The notes beneath the pieces are model-generated. The model ran no database searches, was not told the origin of the DNA, and saw only the letters and a program-made list of their open reading frames with translations. From a virus, in IMG/VR virus record IMGVR_UViG_3300045776_000167, positions 1-21,142 of that record: a DNA stretch of 21,142 nt. One strand, 5' to 3'. Made by a program: the position numbers and the translations under genes. Positions 1 to 5,312 of the stretch are shown piece after piece. Numbering within the stretch: position 1 is the first letter of the stretch; the number at the start of each line of letters is the position of its first letter.

Positions 1-454
1 CGGGATTGGTGACGCGCTGGGCGAACGGGGTGTCGGAGGCGAAGCCGACCTTGAAATCGGGGGTGACGCTCCAGACGCCGTAGGCGCCGCCGGTGGCGGC
101 GGCCTGGATCAGGTTGCCGCTGGTGGTTCCCGGGGTTTGCCGGCCGGGTCCGACGAGGTTGACACCGGAGAAGGTGATGCTGGGGAAGATGCCGTTGACC
201 GCGGCGTCGATCTCGCTGTTGTCGAGCCGGACCATGCCGGCCGGGTTGGACCAGACGGTGGCGGCGTCGTAGGCCTTCGCGGTGTCGCCGGCGAAGGCGT
301 TGGCCATCCAGTCGGCGCTGCCTTCGCGCAGTTCGAAGCTGGAGGCCCGGGCCTGGGGTACGAGGGCCTGGGGCGCGAGGGCCTGTGTGGCGAGGGCAAC
401 CGCGGCGATGGCGGTCGCGGCGCGGGTGATGCGCATGGGGCGGTTTGGTTGCAT
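1..454 (-). CDS. OmpP1/FadL-family outer-membrane transporter, N-terminal part (runs off the left edge)
   Basis: The minus-strand frame opens with ATG at 454, preceded by a strong GGAGG at 461-465, and stays open to the window edge (151 codons seen). The N-terminus is a signal peptide: basic MQPNRPMRITR, an Ala/Leu-rich core and a likely cleavage after QARA near residue 38. The mature start, SSFELREGSADWMANAFAG followed by a stretch ending in WSNPAGM, matches the N-terminal pattern of FadL/TodX porins, whose N-terminus plugs the barrel and which carry long-chain fatty acids or aromatic hydrocarbons across the outer membrane. The C-terminal two thirds are missing, so substrate cannot be judged. 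This is a host gene outside the prophage. Confidence 0.85.
   Translation of the reverse strand, partial: MQPNRPMRITRAATAIAAVALATQALAPQALVPQARASSFELREGSADWMANAFAGDTAKAYDAATVWSNPAGMVRLDNSEIDAAVNGIFPSITFSGVNLVGPGRQTPGTTSGNLIQAAATGGAYGVWSVTPDFKVGFASDTPFAQRVTNP
350..394. repeat. Three tandem 15-bp units in the FadL signal-peptide coding region
   Basis: Three consecutive 15-bp units start with GGCCTG (350-364, 365-379, 380-394) and differ at a few bases. On the coding strand they encode repeats of Gln-Ala-Leu-x-Pro or similar within the hydrophobic core of the signal peptide. The unit length is a multiple of three, so gain or loss of copies keeps the frame. Confidence 0.6.
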
Positions 455-465
455 TGTTTTCCTCC

Positions 466-942
466 ACCGGGCGTGTCTTCGGGACCGCTGATTCTGCCTG
501 TCGACTTGTTGGGTCCCTGGCGGTTAGTGCCGTAACCATTGCATAGGGGCAAGAGTGTTACTGGGTGAGGGTGATTTTCTTCACGGGTTGATGCAAATAT
601 GTTTCCTGTCGACGGAGGTGCCGCGTTGGCGAGGCTTGCCGCCGTGGATTGATTGAGGCCGTGCTTGGCGCGCAGCGCTTGCGGCAGGTTCCGGCGTCGG
701 GCGGGGCCGGTTCCGGTGGCCCTGTGTCTGCGTCGGGCCGACGCAGGTCAGGATCTGGGCGTTGGGAGCAACGGGGCGGTGTACGGTGGCCTTGTTAGCG
801 GAATGTCGTTCGGAGAGCTTGGCTGTAAGTCTCGGGCACGATGTCCTCAGCGGGCCTGGGTGGGTCGGGGGGGTTCGATGCAGCTCGATCGGCGGACCAA
901 TCAGGCCGGCTGCGGGCCGGTTCGTTCGGGTATCTATGTGGC
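466..942. other. Intergenic region between the FadL-type gene and tRNA-Thr; no gene recognised
   Basis: About 480 GC-rich bases upstream of the FadL-type gene and downstream of the tRNA. The open frames here have proline/arginine-rich, low-complexity translations typical of noncoding GC-rich DNA and lack convincing ribosome binding sites. I see no RNA gene, transposon end or clear terminator. A promoter for the FadL-type gene should lie near its left part, but no good -35/-10 pair stands out. Confidence 0.5.
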
Positions 943-1017
943 TGGTGCCGGGTGAGGGACTTGAACCCCCGACCTTCGGTTTACAAAACCGCTGCACTAC
1001 CGCTGTGCTAACCCGGC
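943..1017 (-). tRNA. tRNA-Thr (anticodon UGU)
   Basis: The minus strand folds as a complete 75-nt cloverleaf with an encoded CCA end. The acceptor is GCCGGGT paired with ACCCGGC, then discriminator A and CCA at the 943 end. The D arm is GCAC/GTGC. The anticodon loop TTTGTAA gives UGU, threonine, with one G-A mismatch at the end of its stem. The T arm is GGGGG-TTCAAGT-CCCTC with one G-U pair. The gene is intact and sits between the host FadL-type gene and the integrase operon, so it marks the likely chromosome/prophage border. Its 5' end, not its 3' end, faces the integrase. Confidence 0.95.
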
Positions 1018-1070
1018 AACTACCTGATTTTCAAAGTTTAATTTACGCAACGCCACTTTTGAGTTGAACG

Positions 1071-1104
1071 AAAAAGTTGAACGCTTTGGCAAATCCGTTC
1101 AACT
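1071..1104 (-). terminator. Intrinsic terminator of the integrase operon
   Basis: On the minus strand a perfect 9-bp stem (AGTTGAACG / CGTTCAACT, 1096-1104 with 1075-1083) with a 12-nt loop is followed by five Ts (1075-1071). It starts 18 nt after the integrase stop codon. A further copy of the arm (GTTGAACG) lies at 1063-1070, so the same sequence may also serve as integrase arm-type binding sites near the attachment site. Confidence 0.7.
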
Positions 1105-1121
1105 GCCGTTCGCCCGCACCG

Positions 1122-2189
1122 CTATTTTCGCTGCCGGCTCGCGCGTTGTAAACGCCCCATGGCGCCTTTGGCAAACGTATCGTCAGGCCGGACGTACACC
1201 TGCAGAACTTCGCGGGTCCGGTGACCGGTAATCGACCTGATCTGGTCATCCGTGCAGCCGGCGGCGCCGAGGGCGGTCGCGAGCGTCCGGCGCAGATCGC
1301 GATACTGCAGGTCCTTCGGCAGCCCCGCCTGGTCCCTGATCTCCGCGAACGTGTGCTGGAAATCCGACTCTTTGTAAGGGCGCCCAGTGTTCTCCGAGAC
1401 CACCATCTGCGTCGACTTTCGATCAGTCGCCTCCAACAGCACCTTCAACTCGGGCAGCACCGGGATGCCCACGGCCTTGTCGGTCTTGGCCTGCCTGATC
1501 CGGACGGTGTGCCCATCATATGCCGTCCAGGCCATCGTGCGCAGGTCCGCCGGCCGCTGGCCGAGACACCAGCCCAACATCACTGCCAGCGCCATGGAGG
1601 GCCGGCCGGCTTCGATTGCCGCGAGGCAGAACGTGTCCCGCTCGGCGGGGGTCCAGATCCGGGACCGGCTTTGAGGAGCCCTGACGCGCAGTCCGGCCGC
1701 TGGATTCTCCGCGAGCCATCCTTCGACCTTCCCAAAAGCCAGCAGACGGCGCAACGCGGCGAAACGATTGCGCGAAGTCGCCGCGCCATTTGCGTCGCGC
1801 TGGGCACGATACCAGGTTCGCACGGCCTTGCTCGTGATCTGCCGGACGGGAACGTCTTCAGCCCATTCCAGAGCCGACTTGATGTTGTAGAGATAGTCGC
1901 GCTGGGTTCGAGGGCCCATGTCGAGGAACCAGTCGTCCCGCTGGAAAAGATCGTCGAGAGCGCGCAATCCATCCGGAATGGTGGACGGCCGGGCGGACAG
2001 GTCACCGCGATACCAGGCATCCAGTTCGGCGTTCAGCGTCTCGGCCTGCCGCACTGCCTCTGCCGGATCGTCGTCAAGCCTTCGCGGGAGGAATCCGGCC
2101 CGTCGGAGCTTCGGAGTCGGCCACCAATACCGGGCCAAGCCGTTTTTTCGGCGGCGTTCGATCAGGTAGCGGACCTTGACCTTGCCCAT
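1122..2189 (-). CDS. int: Tyrosine-type integrase (prophage integrase)
   Basis: Site-specific recombinase of 355 residues that would insert and excise the prophage. The N-terminal part has the basic, Trp-rich arm-binding start common in this group. A core-binding domain spans roughly residues 75-165. The catalytic domain shows R212 (GQRPADLR), K235 (QAKTDK), an RDLRR box (297-301, with Arg at the usual His position, as in several phage integrases), H323 (TGHRT) and nucleophile Y332. I start it at ATG 2189 because MGKVKVRYLI resembles family starts; ATG at 2219 has a better ribosome binding site (GGAG) and is the main alternative. It is the last gene of a leftward operon and overlaps the excisionase-like gene by 116 nt out of frame. 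A terminator follows. Confidence 0.92.
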   Translation of the reverse strand: MGKVKVRYLIERRRKNGLARYWWPTPKLRRAGFLPRRLDDDPAEAVRQAETLNAELDAWYRGDLSARPSTIPDGLRALDDLFQRDDWFLDMGPRTQRDYLYNIKSALEWAEDVPVRQITSKAVRTWYRAQRDANGAATSRNRFAALRRLLAFGKVEGWLAENPAAGLRVRAPQSRSRIWTPAERDTFCLAAIEAGRPSMALAVMLGWCLGQRPADLRTMAWTAYDGHTVRIRQAKTDKAVGIPVLPELKVLLEATDRKSTQMVVSENTGRPYKESDFQHTFAEIRDQAGLPKDLQYRDLRRTLATALGAAGCTDDQIRSITGHRTREVLQVYVRPDDTFAKGAMGRLQRASRQRK

Positions 2190-2439
2190 TGGCTCGCCGG
2201 ATGAGGATCTCTTCTGCATCGTGCGGATCTCCGCCCGGACTGACAAGCCCGTACCGGTGGCGCACCCATATCGCCACCGCTTGGGTTGAAAACAGGTCGT
2301 AAGTCGGATCAGGGCGTGGGAAATCGGCGGGAAAATTGTCGCGCAACCAGGTTTCCGGCCGACGAAACGCGACCTCGGCAACCTCCGCCCAGGTCATGGT
2401 CAGGGGTTGCCAGGGATAGGTGCGCCGCTTGCCGCGCAT
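2074..2439 (-). CDS. Excisionase-like small DNA-binding protein
   Basis: 121 residues from ATG 2439, which overlaps the upstream gene's TGA as TGATG, so translation is probably coupled. Residues 15-65 contain a short helix-turn-helix followed by FPRPDP and a hydrophobic helix (STQAVAIWVRHRYGL), the layout of AlpA/excisionase-type MerR-like winged helices that bend attachment-site DNA. The C-terminal half (about residue 70 onward) lies over the start of the integrase gene in another frame and is low-complexity, so only the first ~65 residues look constrained. Its place directly before the integrase fits an excisionase or directionality factor. Function is inferred from fold pattern and position. 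Confidence 0.6.
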   Translation of the reverse strand: MRGKRRTYPWQPLTMTWAEVAEVAFRRPETWLRDNFPADFPRPDPTYDLFSTQAVAIWVRHRYGLVSPGGDPHDAEEILIRRANGQGQGPLPDRTPPKKRLGPVLVADSEAPTGRIPPAKA

Positions 2440-2822
2440 CAGGTCCGCCCGGGCCGTCCAGGCCGCGCGCGCTCGACCATGCACCAGTCCGCCTTCGCAT
2501 TCTCCACCAACTCGTCGAGCGTGCGTTCCATCCGACCGACCGTGCAGGCGACGAGATTAAGGCTGGCCCATGCCGCCGGCGCCTGATCCGCGGCAATCGC
2601 GCGAAGCTGCGCGGCGACTGTGGCCTGCTGAGGCAGGTCCGCCGCCAGCCTTCGCGACAGCGCTGTGATCAACCAAGGCGTAACGGCGTCAGGGATTTCG
2701 ATCGTAATGGGAGCGCCGCCGCCATGGTGACAGGAATAGAGTGCGATTCCGCCGGCAGATCCGACAATGGCGAACGTCTCAGTGCCGGTGTGGTTGGTAA
2801 AATGGATTTGCGACAGCGTCAT
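2439..2822 (-). CDS. Unknown protein in the integrase operon (127 aa)
   Basis: Not recognised. The start ATG overlaps the preceding gene's TGA (ATGA, 2819-2822) and its own TGA overlaps the next ATG (TGATG at 2437-2441), so it is firmly part of the operon. The N-terminal half is beta-like with a Gly/His-rich loop (CHHGGG near residues 31-36), then an acidic-hydrophobic stretch; the C-terminal half is predicted helical (LAADLPQQATVAAQLRAIAADQ and a MERTLDELVENAK helix). No signal peptide or membrane segment. It may be a small phage accessory or dosage protein, but nothing in the sequence shows which. Confidence 0.65.
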   Translation of the reverse strand: MTLSQIHFTNHTGTETFAIVGSAGGIALYSCHHGGGAPITIEIPDAVTPWLITALSRRLAADLPQQATVAAQLRAIAADQAPAAWASLNLVACTVGRMERTLDELVENAKADWCMVERARPGRPGRT

Positions 2823-3220
2823 AGCGACGCACCTTCGACTGTCAGGTTAGAAAGGCAGCGCTTGCCGAAATCAACCAAGGCAGCGAACACCAAGGGTTCG
2901 AGGAACACGACGCTGTCGTGATCGGCATGAGGACCGCAGATGCGGATCTGGCCCTCCTTGAACGCGGCATAGACGCCGTCTCCGAGATAGATTTCCTGTT
3001 CCAAGATCCGGTCCTCCGCATGTCGGATTTCCACCTCGAGCGATGTCCGCGCGCGGTGCAGTTTCGTTGTGGTTTCGTCGAGACGCTCGTCAATGCGTTG
3101 TGGCGACGGCAAACCGCTGGACCGCAACCTGGTCAGTGCGGCAATCGATCGGTCGAGCCGCTCGCAGGCCACGTAGAGTGCCGTCAGTGCACCGACCGGC
3201 GGCGGGGGGCTGGATGGCAT
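2819..3220 (-). CDS. Unknown protein, first gene of the integrase operon (133 aa)
   Basis: Not recognised. I start it at ATG 3220, which has GAGAGGA six bases upstream; an ATG at 3235 would precede this site. After a Pro-rich N-terminus comes a long charged helix, probably a coiled coil (about residues 18-75: repeated Leu with Arg/Glu, ending in IRHAEDRILEQ). A short beta-rich segment follows (GDGVYAAFKEGQIRICGP) and then a hydrophobic tail. Its promoter and operator lie 40-70 bp upstream, so it is the first product of the leftward transcript under repressor control. It overlaps the next gene by ATGA. Confidence 0.65.
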   Translation of the reverse strand: MPSSPPPPVGALTALYVACERLDRSIAALTRLRSSGLPSPQRIDERLDETTTKLHRARTSLEVEIRHAEDRILEQEIYLGDGVYAAFKEGQIRICGPHADHDSVVFLEPLVFAALVDFGKRCLSNLTVEGASL

Positions 3221-3261
3221 CGTGGGTCCTCTCATCGGCGCCGGGGTGGCTCGATGGAGGG

Positions 3262-3290
3262 ACTATATGCAGTTTATCTGCATACCGCAA
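3262..3290 (-). promoter_or_regulatory. Leftward promoter of the integrase operon with an operator in its spacer
   Basis: On the minus strand, -35 TTGCGG (3290-3285) and -10 TATAGT (3267-3262) are exactly 17 bp apart. The spacer is filled by the 17-bp operator palindrome ATGCAGTTTATCTGCAT (3267-3283). A bound repressor would cover both polymerase contacts. Transcription would begin near 3255, just ahead of the first gene's ribosome binding site. Confidence 0.65.
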
Positions 3291-3340
3291 GGAAGAAATG
3301 CAGATAAACTGCATTTAGCTTGAACGCAGTTTTCCTGCTA
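3267..3340. promoter_or_regulatory. Operator cluster: two 17-bp palindromes and one degenerate copy
   Basis: ATGCAGTTTATCTGCAT at 3267-3283 and its exact reverse complement at 3298-3314 share the core GCAG-N5-CTGC. A degenerate third copy (GCAG-TTTTC-CTGC) lies at 3326-3338, overlapping the rightward extended -10. Centres are 31 and 26 bp apart. The same core recurs beside the repressor gene at 5245-5257 and 5286-5298, which identifies these as binding sites for a dimeric repressor. Confidence 0.7.
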
Positions 3341-3344
3341 TGAT
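3336..3344 (+). promoter_or_regulatory. Rightward extended -10 promoter element
   Basis: TGC-TATGAT is a near-consensus extended -10 with no good -35. It overlaps the third operator. An ATG at 3351, six bases after the -10, opens a 15-codon Gly/Asp-rich frame that overlaps the start of the next gene out of frame, so transcripts may begin almost at that ATG. Confidence 0.5.
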
Positions 3345-3369
3345 AGCGGCATGGATGGCGGAGGCGGTG

Positions 3370-3597
3370 ATGGCGACGATGGTGGTGGAGATCTATGATG
3401 CGCTTCGGAGCATCGGCGTAGCCGAGGATAAGGCGACGAAGGCTGCGGAGGCCATGGCAACGCTTGAACCGCAATTCGCGGCCGTTCGATCTGACATCCG
3501 CGTGCTCAAATGGCAGTTGGGGCTGCTGTTCGCTATCACGGGGCCAACGTTGCTTCTGTTGCTTCGTGTCGCCGCGAAGGTCGGCGCGTTAGGTTAA
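3370..3597 (+). CDS. Small DUF1640-like protein with C-terminal membrane segment
   Basis: 75 residues from ATG 3370, chosen because GGAGG lies five bases upstream; in-frame ATGs at 3340 and 3355 are possible. The N-terminal helix (YDALRSIGVAEDKATKAAEAM) resembles the start of DUF1640 (CCDC90-like) proteins. A short amphipathic stretch follows, then a hydrophobic segment (about residues 48-68, LGLLFAITGPTLLLLLRVA) that should span the membrane. It shares this plan with the next gene and is probably a shortened paralog. Such proteins recur beside phage and mobile genes in alphaproteobacteria, but their role is unknown; superinfection or envelope functions are only guesses. Confidence 0.6.
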   Translation: MATMVVEIYDALRSIGVAEDKATKAAEAMATLEPQFAAVRSDIRVLKWQLGLLFAITGPTLLLLLRVAAKVGALG

Positions 3598-3617
3598 GCC
3601 GCCATGATGCCCCACCC

Positions 3618-3635
3618 TGCTAAGCTGTCGGCATG
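3618..3635 (+). promoter_or_regulatory. Repeated extended -10 element before the second DUF1640-type gene
   Basis: TGC-TAAGCT, then GTCGGC and an ATG at 3633. Spacing between -10 and ATG (six bases ending in CGGC) equals that of the elements at 3336 and 4068. The ATG opens a 12-residue frame overlapping the true start at 3650. Confidence 0.35.
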
Positions 3636-3649
3636 AGCGGAGAGACTGG

Positions 3650-4003
3650 ATGGCTGACAGAATGCCCTTAGATACGCTTGAGGTGGTGAAGGGGCTGAAG
3701 GCGGCCGGGTTCACCGATGAGCAGGCCGAGGCCTTGACCCGCGTGGTGCGCGACGCTCAAAGCGTCGATTTGTCCACCCTGGCCACGAAGCCGGATCTTC
3801 AGGATGTGCTGGCAGCCACGAAGGCGGACCTTCAGGCTTCCTCGGCTGCCATAAAAGCTGATCTTCAGCTCGGCCTGGCTGGCGCCAAGACTGACCTGGC
3901 AGAGACCAAGGCGGAAATCCTCAAATGGATGGTCAGCGCAATCGGCATACAGACGGTCGTGATCATCGGCGCCGTGGTTGCGCTCGTGCGGGTGGGACAT
4001 TGA
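3650..4003 (+). CDS. DUF1640 (CCDC90-like) coiled-coil protein with C-terminal membrane anchor
   Basis: 117 residues; ATG 3650 follows GGAGAG by five bases. The plan is that of DUF1640: an N-terminal helix (LEVVKGLKAAGFTDEQAEALTRVV), a run of coiled-coil units built on a repeated (T)K-x-DL motif (residues about 45-88), and one C-terminal membrane helix (about 92-114, ending ALVRVGH). Family members are membrane-anchored oligomers without an assigned bacterial function. It follows the related short gene at 3370 and has its own promoter-like element, so the pair may be expressed independently of the late genes, possibly in the lysogen. Confidence 0.75.
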   Translation: MADRMPLDTLEVVKGLKAAGFTDEQAEALTRVVRDAQSVDLSTLATKPDLQDVLAATKADLQASSAAIKADLQLGLAGAKTDLAETKAEILKWMVSAIGIQTVVIIGAVVALVRVGH

Positions 4004-4067
4004 AAACGTGATGCCCCACCCTCTCCCGCTGGATGGATCGATCAAGTCCTGACGACCCCCTGATCCG

Positions 4068-4085
4068 TGCTACCTTCGCGGCATG
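4068..4085 (+). promoter_or_regulatory. Extended -10 element giving a probable leaderless start
   Basis: TGC-TACCTT followed by CGCGGC and the ATG of the next gene at 4083. A start about seven bases after the -10 would put the 5' end of the RNA at or near the ATG. The surrounding block CCCTGATCCGTGCTACC recurs almost unchanged at 4526-4541. Confidence 0.4.
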
Positions 4086-4277
4086 AGCAAGAACTCCTTC
4101 CCCAAGCCGCGACCGATAACGTTCATGACCCATGGATTCAGTGCGGGTCAGGCGGTGGAGATCCTAGAGTGTTGGGACACCCTATCCGACGACGAAGTTA
4201 TGGCGCTCGGTCTTACGGGTTCTGTTTCTGGAGAACAGCCGCAATCGATGAAGCCGCGACCGCAATCTGTGCATTAA
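4083..4277 (+). CDS. Small unknown protein, probably leaderless (64 aa)
   Basis: Not recognised. The frame MSKNSFPKPRP continues through an acidic helix (EILECWDTLSDDEVMALGL). It has no Shine-Dalgarno sequence but sits exactly six bases after an extended -10 element shared with its neighbours, which favours leaderless translation. Its last 65 bases overlap, tail to tail, the oppositely oriented gene at 4213-4464, so its C-terminus may not be conserved. Coding status is plausible, not certain. Confidence 0.4.
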   Translation: MSKNSFPKPRPITFMTHGFSAGQAVEILECWDTLSDDEVMALGLTGSVSGEQPQSMKPRPQSVH

Positions 4278-4464
4278 GCTGCGTGCCACCAGCGGCCGAA
4301 CTTGCGATACGTTCCAAGTGTGATTCTATCCGATCTAGATAGAGCGCGATGTACTCCAGGGCATGAATCTGGCGTTCGTCGGCGCTCGCCGGAGCCGACG
4401 GCATTGACATAAGCGGCATCCACGTCTTGCGCGCTGCCGGTGGCTGTTGGGGTTGAGTTGCCAT
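4213..4464 (-). CDS. Unknown helical protein (83 aa)
   Basis: Not recognised. ATG 4464 has AAGGAG a few bases upstream; an upstream in-frame start at 4494 would ignore this site. The N-terminus is Gln/Pro-rich. Residues from about 30 form a helix (QIHALEYIALYLDRIESHLERIASSAAG) followed by an Ala-rich helix, as in small coiled-coil phage proteins. It is the last gene of the leftward cluster that begins with the repressor. Its upstream leader is a near copy of the leader of the gene at 4807. Confidence 0.55.
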   Translation of the reverse strand: MATQPQQPPAARKTWMPLMSMPSAPASADERQIHALEYIALYLDRIESHLERIASSAAGGTQLNAQIAVAASSIAAVLQKQNP

Positions 4465-4515
4465 TGGTTTTCTCCTTCGTTGGGTTTCGATCACCGTCCC
4501 CGCACCCGGGCGATC
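4461..4515. repeat. Imperfect direct repeat of a gene junction, copy 1 (copy 2 at 4804-4853)
   Basis: The stretch covering the 3' end of an upstream reading frame, its stop codon and the ribosome binding site of the next gene is nearly repeated at 4804-4853. On the minus strand copy 2 ends the repressor gene with ARVRGR-stop; copy 1 also ends a short frame with ARVRGR-stop, although no intact gene precedes it. This suggests a past duplication of a repressor-plus-downstream-gene segment followed by decay of one upstream copy. Confidence 0.55.
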
Positions 4516-4588
4516 ATCGCAGCGCCCTGATCCGTGCTACCGTCGCGGCCAGCAGATGGAGCGCGGGTGGGCAGCATGGAGTTTGCGA

Positions 4589-4807
4589 TTACGGATTTGG
4601 AGTGGGTTTCGCTTCAGCCTCGTCAGCCTTTCTGGCTAACATCGCAGCAATTGTGCGAGCTTCGGTGGGAGTCATTCGTATTGCGACGGGACGTTCAACG
4701 AACTCAGCCCACTGGCCCATATCCAGGGTCACGAGAACATCGCGATCCGGGTTTATGATCGCGAAGCCAAGATTATCGGGCGTCAATATAAGCTAGTCAT
4801 CAGCCAT
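4589..4807 (-). pseudogene. Small unknown gene interrupted by an amber codon at codon 5
   Basis: A strong ribosome binding site (AAGGAGA) precedes ATG 4807, but the frame reads Met-Ala-Asp-Asp and then TAG (4795-4793). The same frame continues open for 67 codons, with a possible TTG restart at 4786. The downstream product has a beta-like N-terminus (NLGFAIINPDRDVLVTLDM) and a C-terminal helix (MTPTEARTIAAMLARKADEAEA) of a kind common in small phage proteins. Either the gene was recently inactivated or translation restarts just after the stop. It lies 21 bp downstream of the repressor gene and would be co-transcribed with it. Confidence 0.55.
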
Positions 4808-4828
4808 CGTTCTCTCCTTGGTTGGATT

Positions 4829-5224
4829 TCACCGTCCTCGCACCCGGGCCATCGGCACGATGCAGCCGGCGGCGCGGCGCTTGGGGCGCGGGTTGGGGGG
4901 TGGTTCAGGTTTGACGTGAAGGTCTCGCGCCGCCTCGACGTCCTTTTGCAAGGCGGCCTGTTCCGACTTCCAAAGAATATCTGCCAGGGACGAATCGATA
5001 CCTACTACGGTACCTCGGTAGAGCCAGTCTGTTGTGATGCCGTATCTGTCGCAGAACTGCTTCACAAACCAAGCCGCAGGATAGTTATCGCCACGGAGCC
5101 AGTTTCCAAGCTTACTCGGCGCTGTGTTCAGCCTACTCGCAACTTCCGCTTGAGAGAGGCCTAGCGCTTCTATGGCGGCCCGCAGCCGTCGGCCAACCTG
5201 TGCTTTGTATAGCGTTTCTGACAC
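4829..5224 (-). CDS. Cro/C1-type repressor (HTH, 131 aa)
   Basis: Residues about 6-70 form a lambda-repressor-like domain with the helix-turn-helix SQAEVASRLNTAPSKLGNWL (24-43), then DWLYRGT, typical of the end of the fold. The C-terminal part is short, charged and Pro-rich with no S24/LexA peptidase domain, so RecA-stimulated self-cleavage is not expected. The start is GTG at 5224; no strong ribosome binding site is visible. It diverges from the YdaS/Cro-like gene at 5313 across a region with GCAG-N5-CTGC operators, as a prophage maintenance repressor would. It probably also controls the integrase promoter, which carries the same operator. Confidence 0.8.
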   Translation of the reverse strand: MSETLYKAQVGRRLRAAIEALGLSQAEVASRLNTAPSKLGNWLRGDNYPAAWFVKQFCDRYGITTDWLYRGTVVGIDSSLADILWKSEQAALQKDVEAARDLHVKPEPPPNPRPKRRAAGCIVPMARVRGR

Positions 5225-5242
5225 GACGTCATGATCGACTAC

Positions 5243-5300
5243 GTGCAGATTTTCTGCGATGCAGAAGATTGATCGTTGACTTTATGCAGAATTCCTGCAA
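5243..5300. promoter_or_regulatory. Immunity-region operators and rightward early promoter
   Basis: Two operators with core GCAG-N5-CTGC lie at 5245-5257 and 5286-5298, with a half site (GCAG) at 5261-5264. They match the palindromes at 3267-3314. A -35 TTGACT at 5276-5281 directs rightward; its 17-bp spacer would again be occupied by the second operator, though the -10 (about 5299-5304) is poor. A leftward repressor promoter must also lie here but I cannot define it. Confidence 0.6.
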
Positions 5301-5312
5301 GTCATTCAAGCT

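Noticed and set aside
1221-2204. A 327-codon plus-strand frame opposite the integrase
   Set aside because: It mirrors an unambiguous integrase gene and lacks a ribosome binding site.
4534-4758. A 74-codon plus-strand frame after the repeated TGCTACC element
   Set aside because: It is antisense to the small gene at 4589-4807, which has a strong ribosome binding site, and here the ATG is not at the spacing seen with the other elements.
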